Source: an uncultured Ruminococcus sp. (GTDB lineage Bacteria > Bacillota_A > Clostridia > Oscillospirales > Ruminococcaceae). From it: DNA of 5,181 nucleotides. Made by a program: the position numbers and the translations under genes. The notes beneath the pieces are model-generated. The model worked only from the letters and a program-made list of their open reading frames with translations. It was not told the origin of the DNA and searched no databases. The stretch is taken from NCBI GenBank assembly GCA_902782875.1, contig CACZPE010000125.1:1-5181 (forward strand). The letters run 5' to 3'. The first letter of the stretch is position 1. Each line of letters starts with the position of its first letter. Shown piece by piece: positions 1 to 4,533 of this stretch.

Positions 1-1218
1 CTTTTTCTCAAAGTCCTCTTCGGTGCTGTCGGGTACTATGATCATGAATTCATCGCCGCCCGCACGGTATATCTCATCGCCTTCAAAGAATTCCTGAAGT
101 ATGATCGCAGCTTTTTTGAGCATACGGTCTCCTGCGGAATGTCCGAGGGTGTCGTTGACATTTTTGAGTCCGTTGAGATCGGCGAATACTATTCCGAAAC
201 TGTCATTGAGATTATCCGTACCCGTTGTTATGTCAATTATCCTGTTGTTCATCGCATTGCGGTTCATGACACCTGTGAGCATATCGGTATAGCTTATATG
301 TTCAAGTCTCTTCATCATTCTGAAGTTTGCCAGCTGTGAGGATATGAAGAATGTTGTCAGCTCGAGAGTCTCCTTTATGCGCATAGTGTTCTTTGTGTCG
401 AAATTCGTAGCCCAGATAAATCCGAGTATCTCATTGTTGAATCTGAGGGGGAACATTACTATGCTCTGCACCCTTGATTTAGACAGGCTCTCATACCACA
501 GAGGATTTACCCTGCTGATATATTCCAGATCCTTTTCGTTGCGTATTATCAGGCAGTCACTGTCTCCTATGGTATCTATCCACGAGAAGGCGATGTCATA
601 GAAGTTGGAATGATTGGTGACGCTTCTGCGGCTGTGCTCTTCCATCTTGCTTGCTGCAAGTACCGAGAAAGTACCTGCGCTGATGTCGATCGTGCTCAGT
701 GTGCATATAGCGGCGCCGCATAGTATACGTATATCGGACATGATATCATTCAGCGTTTTCTGAAAATCATTCGTTCCGTAAAGCTTTATGCAGGTCTTTA
801 CGACGTCTTCAAGAGACTCTGCCGAATGTGAAGCTCCCAGATCAACGTCAGACATTTCACGCTTTTTCATTGTATAGGCACAATAGCAGGTGTTTCCGTC
901 TTCAAAGTCCAGCGGCAGCACAAATACATTTACCCACATATTGAGCTTGTTGGGGTGTATATTGGTGTTTATGGGTTCCTTAAGCACTGCTGCACGGTAG
1001 CAGAGATCTTCAAATCCGGTATCCTTAGGTATATATCTGTCATATGTCTGTCCGTAAACTATGTCTGCAGAATTATTACCGTCCGTTTTACCGAGCAGTT
1101 TTCTGAATTTGTTATTGGCTGCGGCGATGCAGATATCCCCGTATCCGTCCCCGTTTTTTTCTACAGAGACGATGCAGGTACTGTTGTGAAAGCCGTCAAC
1201 GAAGTTCTGGAGATCCAT
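1..1218 (-). CDS. PAS/GAF-like sensor diguanylate cyclase (GGDEF), 3' end cut by window
   Basis: Reading leftward from ATG at 1218, an open frame of 406 codons runs off the window. The C-terminal part is a GGDEF domain: YTDMLTG at residues 310-316, DLNGLKN at 347-353 (metal/GTP-binding Asp) and an intact RAGGDEF active site ending at residue 391. This family makes cyclic di-GMP from two GTP. Roughly 60-70 residues of the domain should lie beyond position 1. The I-site RxxD upstream of GGDEF reads FEGD (378-381), so product inhibition at this site is probably lost. Residues 1 to about 125 look PAS-like and about 135-300 GAF-like (inferred from pattern, ligand unknown). There is no signal peptide or membrane helix, so it is probably cytosolic. 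The start is supported by AAAGGAAC (1222-1229) just upstream. It has its own promoter at 1318-1346 and is not co-transcribed with the TetR/DUF998 pair unless the terminator is read through. Confidence 0.93.
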   Translation of the reverse strand, partial: MDLQNFVDGFHNSTCIVSVEKNGDGYGDICIAAANNKFRKLLGKTDGNNSADIVYGQTYDRYIPKDTGFEDLCYRAAVLKEPINTNIHPNKLNMWVNVFVLPLDFEDGNTCYCAYTMKKREMSDVDLGASHSAESLEDVVKTCIKLYGTNDFQKTLNDIMSDIRILCGAAICTLSTIDISAGTFSVLAASKMEEHSRRSVTNHSNFYDIAFSWIDTIGDSDCLIIRNEKDLEYISRVNPLWYESLSKSRVQSIVMFPLRFNNEILGFIWATNFDTKNTMRIKETLELTTFFISSQLANFRMMKRLEHISYTDMLTGVMNRNAMNNRIIDITTGTDNLNDSFGIVFADLNGLKNVNDTLGHSAGDRMLKKAAIILQEFFEGDEIYRAGGDEFMIIVPDSTEEDFEKK

Positions 1219-1317
1219 GGCGTTCCTTTCTTAAGGATACAGCCTGTATGAGTATTTCAGGCAGGCGATGATATTATAAAATGAAATCTGTATCGGATAT
1301 TATTATGATCCAAGCTT

Positions 1318-1346
1318 ATTATACATCACAAAAAAATAAAAGTCAA
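1318..1346 (-). promoter_or_regulatory. Sigma-A promoter of the GGDEF gene
   Basis: On the minus strand, TTGACT (1346-1341) is followed by a 17-nt T-rich spacer and a perfect TATAAT (1323-1318). This predicts a start near 1311 and a leader of about 90 nt before ATG 1218. The first five bases of the -35 box are the end of the 3' arm of the upstream terminator stem, and the spacer is its T-tract. A second TATAAT at 1278-1273 lies inside the leader but has no -35 at the right distance. Confidence 0.75.
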
Positions 1347-1374
1347 CGTCCAGAATATAATTCAGGACGTTGAC
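1329..1374 (-). terminator. Rho-independent terminator of the tetR-DUF998 unit
   Basis: A 10-bp perfect stem (1374-1365 with 1351-1342, GTCAACGTCC / GGACGTTGAC) continues after one A-A mismatch into four more pairs (1363-1360 with 1356-1353) and a 3-nt loop. It is followed on the minus strand by TTTTATTTTTTT. It begins 11 nt after the DUF998 stop codon, the usual position for an intrinsic terminator. Its T-tract and lower 3' arm double as the spacer and -35 box of the next gene's promoter. Confidence 0.9.
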
Positions 1375-1385
1375 AGAGAGATTTT

Positions 1386-2030
1386 TTACACTTTTGTTTT
1401 CTGATCAAACCCGCAGAAAAGATATATGCCGAGGACTGCAGTGAATCCCACAGCAGCAAATACGCTGAATCGCTCGATGATGCCGAAGTAATCCGGCGGG
1501 ACTGCTTTCATACCGATAGCACCAACAAACATCATGACAAGCGCAATAGCTGCAAATACTGCGATACTCCTGATACCGCCCTTTTTCAGTCCCGATATTA
1601 TCAGTATTGTCAGTGACGCGATGGAGAGCATTACTACTGCTGCTGTGACTATCATGTGCATGATCTCGCTGAACGTGGTGATATCCTTTCCGCTGTCCGA
1701 GAGCGGGAACATGGTATACCCTACCTCTGATATGAAATTCATTGCCGCAAACAGATATATCCCGATTCGGAAAAGGCGGGAGCTGATCCTGTTATCAGCT
1801 ACAAAAAGTACAACGCATACCATACATATTATGCTGCATGTGCTGTAAAGAGCGGAGATCTGATCCCACAACTGACGGGAAGGTGCGCTATCTGCCGAAA
1901 GATCGCTCACTGCCTGGGACATCCAGTTATAACCCGGGAATGAAAGTGGTGCAAATATAACTGCCGCAGTGTAGGAAAGCAGCTGTATGATCCCTGCGAG
2001 CCCGAAATAGTTTATAAGTTTCCTATTCAT
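1386..2030 (-). CDS. DUF998 family integral membrane protein
   Basis: A 214-residue protein with about six hydrophobic segments (approximately residues 9-28, 59-78, 85-104, 122-146, 153-173 and 187-206), so an inner-membrane protein. After the first helix it carries PGYNWMSQAVSDLSA (32-46), typical of the DUF998 family as I know it. The biochemical function of that family is not established, and I assign none here. The start at 2030 is well supported: GGAGGT (2041-2036) sits 5 nt upstream, inside the last codons of the TetR gene, and the two genes overlap by 8 bp (2023-2030), suggesting coupled translation. Its partner regulator makes it the likely regulated target of that TetR protein. A strong terminator follows 11 nt after the stop. 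Family assignment is from motif and topology recall, not a search. Confidence 0.87.
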   Translation of the reverse strand: MNRKLINYFGLAGIIQLLSYTAAVIFAPLSFPGYNWMSQAVSDLSADSAPSRQLWDQISALYSTCSIICMVCVVLFVADNRISSRLFRIGIYLFAAMNFISEVGYTMFPLSDSGKDITTFSEIMHMIVTAAVVMLSIASLTILIISGLKKGGIRSIAVFAAIALVMMFVGAIGMKAVPPDYFGIIERFSVFAAVGFTAVLGIYLFCGFDQKTKV

Positions 2031-2631
2031 TATTTACCTCCATTATTCTGCTGAACCATCTGATATATTCCTCAGCCTCCGACGGTATACCATCGGATAT
2101 ATCAGCCTTTCCCGATGTTATCATATCGAACTGTCTGTCAACCAGCGCATGTACAGTGAGCGCATATGAAACAGCCGCAGTATCTATGTCCTCATTTTTC
2201 ATCCTGCCGTGTACCGCAAGGGCATAGAAAAGGCTTTTTACCGTATTTATCATGCGGTCTGTCTCTTCAAGCATGATCTGTGCCGCTGCTGCGGAGGTAG
2301 ATCTCTCAGAGTAAAGCACCTTGAAAAAAGCGAGCATATCTTTATTTGTGATAAAGGAATAATAGCTTCTGAAGCATCCGAGGAGAATATCCGCAAGCCC
2401 GGCATCCGTATATGCGGATATATCAGGCGGGGGAACAGTGTTTTTCTTTGCCTGCTCCCTTATGAACAGATACAATGCATCCATTATCTCTTCCTTAGAA
2501 GAAAAATGATTGTAGAGCGACGGTTTCCTGATACCGACCTTCTCCGCTATCTGAGAGAGGGTGACAGCCTTCAGACCGTATTCCGAGGCGAGTTCGAGAG
2601 TGGCATAGAGTATTTCTTCTTTTCTTGTCAT
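2023..2631 (-). CDS. TetR/AcrR family transcriptional regulator
   Basis: A 202-residue protein of typical TetR length. The N-terminal DNA-binding domain is clear: MTRKEEILYATLELASEYG forms helix 1, and the helix-turn-helix is TLSQIAEKVG (24-33) plus RKPSLYNHF (35-43), followed by the family's SSKEEIMDAL segment. The remaining 150 residues are the variable helical ligand/dimerisation domain, so the inducer cannot be predicted. The start at 2631 is supported by AGGAGA seven bases upstream; a nearby ATG at 2639 reaches a stop after three codons and is out of frame. It is first in a unit with the DUF998 membrane protein (8-bp overlap). It most likely represses its own promoter at 2667-2695 and so controls the membrane protein (inferred from family habit and the palindrome there). 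Confidence 0.93.
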   Translation of the reverse strand: MTRKEEILYATLELASEYGLKAVTLSQIAEKVGIRKPSLYNHFSSKEEIMDALYLFIREQAKKNTVPPPDISAYTDAGLADILLGCFRSYYSFITNKDMLAFFKVLYSERSTSAAAAQIMLEETDRMINTVKSLFYALAVHGRMKNEDIDTAAVSYALTVHALVDRQFDMITSGKADISDGIPSEAEEYIRWFSRIMEVNNE

Positions 2632-2666
2632 AGTGTCATCTCCTACAAAGCTACCTTATGATAGTT

Positions 2667-2695
2667 ATTATACTACCAAACGTTAGTTTTGTCAA
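2667..2695 (-). promoter_or_regulatory. Consensus promoter of the tetR-DUF998 unit
   Basis: On the minus strand TTGACA (2695-2690), a 17-nt spacer and TATAAT (2672-2667) match the sigma-A consensus at all twelve positions. The predicted start is near 2660, giving a leader of about 30 nt that contains the AGGAGA ribosome binding site. Such a strong promoter fits a unit kept off by a repressor. Confidence 0.85.
2675..2688. promoter_or_regulatory. Candidate TetR operator in the promoter spacer
   Basis: The 14-bp sequence ACCAAACGTTAGTT lies between -35 and -10. It is an imperfect palindrome (five of seven positions pair) centred on CG, overlapping a second AAAC-N4-GTTT palindrome (2678-2689). 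Location and symmetry suit a TetR dimer that blocks polymerase. The symmetry is modest, and a further weak repeat (GGTAGT-N6-ACTATC on the minus strand) covers the -10, so the exact site is uncertain. Confidence 0.4.
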
Positions 2696-2718
2696 GTCTT
2701 TTGTGAATTTATGCCAGC

Positions 2719-2760
2719 AAAATCCCCATAGTATCATCTAATGCATGATACTATGGGGAT
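2719..2760 (-). terminator. Perfect 16-bp hairpin, probable terminator of the 80-aa membrane protein gene
   Basis: Positions 2722-2737 and 2745-2760 are exact reverse complements (ATCCCCATAGTATCAT and partner) around a 7-nt loop. On the minus strand the stem ends in GGGGAT and runs into TTTT and then GC. It lies about 50 nt after the stop of the 80-residue gene and just upstream of the tetR promoter, so it would insulate the two. The T-run is short for an intrinsic terminator, and the stem is unusually long and perfect, so a dispersed repeat or protein-binding palindrome is the alternative. Confidence 0.6.
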
Positions 2761-2812
2761 CAATTCTTATATGTGCTTTCTTATGTTCCTCAGAACCTGA
2801 CTGTCGATCCGT

Positions 2813-3055
2813 TTATCGTATAAAGTTGACCAATAATTCCTTTAATAAGGTGAACTCATACGGCAGCCCAAGGAGAGTCCAAGCAGTAACGATAATAGAC
2901 ACGATACCTAAAGCGCCGAATTTTGGGCTTTTTCCGCTCTTTACTCTTTTATACCATACGATGTCCAGGATAATCGCAGGAGCGACGGAAACGATAAAAC
3001 CTCCAACAATAATAAAAACAATTATTACTCCAAAAGCTTCCATACCAGCGTCCAT
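2813..3055 (-). CDS. Small two-helix membrane protein of unknown function
   Basis: An 80-residue protein I do not recognise. Two hydrophobic segments (about residues 7-32 and 46-63) flank a short basic loop, YKRVKSGKSPK (35-45). The positive-inside rule would put this loop in the cytoplasm and both ends outside, a hairpin topology. The first helix is rich in Ile, Val and Gly. The start at 3055 is supported by AAAGGAG about 9 nt upstream, and there is a promoter with an inverted repeat at 3092-3121, which argues for a real gene. It stands alone, bounded by the 2722-2760 hairpin downstream and a gene-poor stretch upstream, and its DNA looks more AT-rich than its neighbours, so recent gain is possible. 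It has no cysteine, no signal-peptidase site I can see and no catalytic motif. Roles such as a small membrane regulator or toxin-like peptide are guesses only. Confidence 0.7.
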   Translation of the reverse strand: MDAGMEAFGVIIVFIIVGGFIVSVAPAIILDIVWYKRVKSGKSPKFGALGIVSIIVTAWTLLGLPYEFTLLKELLVNFIR

Positions 3056-3091
3056 TACTCAATGCTCCTTTCAGTTCTGATCTATGATGAG

Positions 3092-3121
3092 ATTATAGTA
3101 TCCTGTAAGTCAGGATGTCCC
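3092..3121 (-). promoter_or_regulatory. Promoter upstream of the 80-aa membrane protein, with inverted repeat
   Basis: On the minus strand a perfect TATAAT (3097-3092) is preceded at 18 nt by GGGACA (3121-3116), a four-of-six match to the -35 consensus. The spacer is largely filled by the inverted repeat ATCCTG-TAAGT-CAGGAT (3100-3116), placed where a repressor dimer would block polymerase. The start would be about 30 nt before the ATG at 3055. The -10 and repeat are clear to see; function is inferred. Confidence 0.5.
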
Positions 3122-3364
3122 ATGTCTTCGCTTCTTAGTTTTCAGTGCAGCGGCCAAATCCTATTATTCAAAGTGCTGCTTTCATGAAAGATTGTGTCAG
3201 CCACTTAAACAACAAGATGGTACCCGCCGCCTAAGAGGTAAGGGATATCACTGTCTTGATTATATCATAGAATTATGAACTTTTCTACCATTGAAAAAAT
3301 GCTGTCTGTCACATACTGATTTGTAGTAAATCGTGTTATCCAATATAATCTGGGCTGGTTTCCC
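3122..3364. other. Gene-poor intergenic stretch with a second promoter-like site
   Basis: No reading frame here is long enough, or preceded by a ribosome binding site, to call as a gene. A minus-strand TATAAT at 3264-3259 with TAGAAA (3287-3282) 17 nt upstream could start a transcript with a leader of about 200 nt before the 80-residue gene. That leader would contain a local GC-rich patch (about 3215-3240, with GGCGGCGGG on the minus strand) that can pair weakly with GCCGCU near 3150, and the 12-bp palindrome CTTTCATGAAAG at 3179-3190. A plus-strand TATAAT at 3344-3349 with a poor TTGTAG -35 is also present. It may be a structured leader, a small RNA or decayed sequence; I cannot tell which. 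Confidence 0.35.
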
Positions 3365-3404
3365 AAACAAAAAACCTGTATAAAGCAGATGCTTTATACA
3401 GGTT
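3365..3404 (-). terminator. Rho-independent terminator of the ABC-GNAT-HMA-GNAT operon
   Basis: A perfect 14-bp stem (3404-3391 with 3386-3373, AACCTGTATAAAGC and partner) with a 4-nt loop is followed on the minus strand by TTTTTT, G and TTT. The first arm overlaps the final codons and the TAA stop (3396-3394) of the last gene, so the hairpin can fold only after the ribosome leaves. No T-tract follows in the other direction, so it acts on minus-strand transcripts only. Confidence 0.92.
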
Positions 3405-3864
3405 CATTGCGTATCATGGGAGTAAATATAAAACCGTCTTCTGTGATCTCATCACATTCGGGAACGAATCCGAGCTTGCGGTAGAAGCTGTATCCCGGGG
3501 GAGCGGCGTTTACGGTATAAGTGCCGTCACCCAGAAGGATACGAACTCCTCTGAACAGAGCTGTGCCTATGCCGCAGTGCTGATATCCTCCGTCTACAAA
3601 GGCGAGCATGATATGTCTGTTGATGTCTGCGGCCATTACGCCTGCCAGCTTATCACCGTCATACGCTGCCGTCAGATGGGCAAGCCCCTCGCTGAGGGAG
3701 CGTTCAATCACTTCGCTGTAGATATATGCCCTGAACATTTCCTTCCCCTCGGGAGGAAACAGCGGTGCATCATATTCGATAAACACCTTAAGAACAAGCT
3801 TCAGGGCTTCCTTAACAGCATTGCTGTCGTGGTCTATGCATTTTATGGTCAGTGTGTCGTTCAT
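3394..3864 (-). CDS. GNAT family N-acetyltransferase (operon-terminal)
   Basis: A 156-residue protein with the GNAT fold pattern. The acetyl-CoA pyrophosphate-binding motif A is seen as AFVDGGYQHCGIGTALF (88-104), with QHCGIG matching the Q/R-x-x-G-x-G core. The later NAAPPGYSFYRKLGF (119-133) corresponds to beta-5 and the conserved tyrosine helix that usually supplies the general acid. The family moves an acetyl group from acetyl-CoA to an amine; the substrate is not predictable here. The N-terminal 60 residues (helical, with FIEYDAPLFPPEG) are less typical. ATG at 3864 overlaps the upstream HMA stop as ATGA; no good ribosome binding site precedes it, so translation probably depends on coupling. 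The gene ends inside the operon terminator stem. Confidence 0.88.
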   Translation of the reverse strand: MNDTLTIKCIDHDSNAVKEALKLVLKVFIEYDAPLFPPEGKEMFRAYIYSEVIERSLSEGLAHLTAAYDGDKLAGVMAADINRHIMLAFVDGGYQHCGIGTALFRGVRILLGDGTYTVNAAPPGYSFYRKLGFVPECDEITEDGFIFTPMIRNEPV

Positions 3865-4070
3865 TCTATACCGAGCACCGTGAAATCTTCATCTTCCACA
3901 GCCTTTCTGAGAAGTGCTGCATCGGTATCGCAGGAAAGCTCCACCACAGCAGTGCCGCTGTCCTTGTCAGCCTTTGCGGATATAACTCCCTCAACTGCTT
4001 CAAGCGCCTTTTTTACAGCCGCCTCGCAGTGACCGCATTTCATTCCCTCTATTTTTATCGTTTTAGTCAT
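3861..4070 (-). CDS. Heavy-metal-associated (HMA) domain protein, CopZ-like
   Basis: A 69-residue single HMA domain, the usual length for stand-alone CopZ-type copper chaperones. The metal site GMKCGHC (9-15) gives the GMxCxxC signature with C12 and C15; the rest follows the ferredoxin-like beta-alpha-beta-beta-alpha-beta pattern, including AAVKKALEAVEGV and the C-terminal LLRKAVEDEDFTV. In the family this site binds Cu(I) or a similar soft metal and hands it to a P-type ATPase or a regulator. No copper ATPase or CsoR/CopY regulator is in the window, so the partner and even the metal are inferred. A fine AGGAG lies 8 nt before the ATG at 4070. It follows the ElaA-like gene by 16 nt and overlaps the next GNAT gene by 4 bp. 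Confidence 0.92.
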   Translation of the reverse strand: MTKTIKIEGMKCGHCEAAVKKALEAVEGVISAKADKDSGTAVVELSCDTDAALLRKAVEDEDFTVLGIE

Positions 4071-4086
4071 AGGACCATCTCCTTTT

Positions 4087-4533
4087 TCATGCTAATGTTT
4101 TGTACATCATAATATGCGGGCAGTATTCATCATAGTATATATTGCCCTCTGCACGGTATCCGTTGGCTTCATAGAATTTTTGTACCCTGCACTGTGCGGA
4201 GAGAGCGGCCGTTCTGAAGCCTTTCTCTGCAGCATATCTTTCAAGGATGGATATAACGACAGAGCCCAGCCCCTTGCCCCTCATATCCCGCACTACCGCG
4301 ACCCTGCCTATATGGGCGATGCCGTCTTCGCTGTACAGCCTTCCTGTGGCAGCGGGCATACCGTCCTTTGTAACAAGACAATGCACGGCAGTGGGGTCAA
4401 TATCGTCAAATTCGTCTGTAAAGCCCTGTTCCTCTATGAATACCTCAGTGCGTATCTTTGCTGCGTCGGGGATATTCTCCAGACCTTCCGTCAGGATAAC
4501 GCAATAATCTTCTCCGTTATGTGTTACTGTCAT
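4087..4533 (-). CDS. ElaA/YjcF-like GNAT N-acetyltransferase
   Basis: A 148-residue GNAT protein. IRTEVFIEEQGF (27-38) followed by an acidic DEFDDID stretch and HCLV resembles the start of the ElaA/YjcF branch. Motif A is VAVVRDMRGKGLGS (78-91), with R-G-K-G-L-G for acetyl-CoA binding. The C-terminal part has AQCRVQKFYEANGYRAEG (113-130) and ends PHIMMYKTLA, as expected for that branch. The substrate is unknown. I chose ATG 4533, which overlaps the ABC ATPase stop as TGATG and has AAAGGTG about 5 nt upstream. An in-frame GTG one codon earlier (4536) is possible but closer to the ribosome binding site than usual. It lies between a transporter ATPase and an HMA protein in one transcript, which does not by itself reveal its target. 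Confidence 0.88.
   Translation of the reverse strand: MTVTHNGEDYCVILTEGLENIPDAAKIRTEVFIEEQGFTDEFDDIDPTAVHCLVTKDGMPAATGRLYSEDGIAHIGRVAVVRDMRGKGLGSVVISILERYAAEKGFRTAALSAQCRVQKFYEANGYRAEGNIYYDEYCPHIMMYKTLA

Noticed and set aside
955..1251. Plus-strand open frame of 98 codons
   Set aside because: It is antisense to the N-terminal part of the GGDEF gene, whose frame, ribosome binding site and promoter are well supported.
1242..1262. Small GCCTG/CAGGC inverted repeat in the GGDEF leader, considered as a riboswitch stem
   Set aside because: Only five pairs with an 11-nt loop; the leader of about 90 nt shows no c-di-GMP riboswitch-like layout that I can see.
2209..2661. Plus-strand open frame of 150 codons
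   Set aside because: It is antisense to the TetR gene and its promoter; the protein is low-complexity in Cys, Arg and Ile and resembles no family.
3179..3190. Perfect 12-bp palindrome CTTTCATGAAAG
   Set aside because: It is short and AT-rich, has no loop for a good hairpin, and does not sit on either promoter core; chance occurrence is plausible.
3184..3234. Plus-strand 16-codon frame beginning ATGAAAGATTGT
   Set aside because: It has no ribosome binding site, no hydrophobic segment and no recognisable peptide family, so it is not supportable as a gene.
3321..3349. Plus-strand promoter-like TTGTAG, 17 nt, TATAAT
   Set aside because: The -35 box matches only three of six bases, and it points into the convergent operon terminator with no plus-strand gene downstream. 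An antisense transcript is possible but unsupported.
3577..4032. Plus-strand open frame of 151 codons
   Set aside because: It is antisense to the GNAT and HMA genes, which both have clear motifs and coupled starts; a shadow frame.
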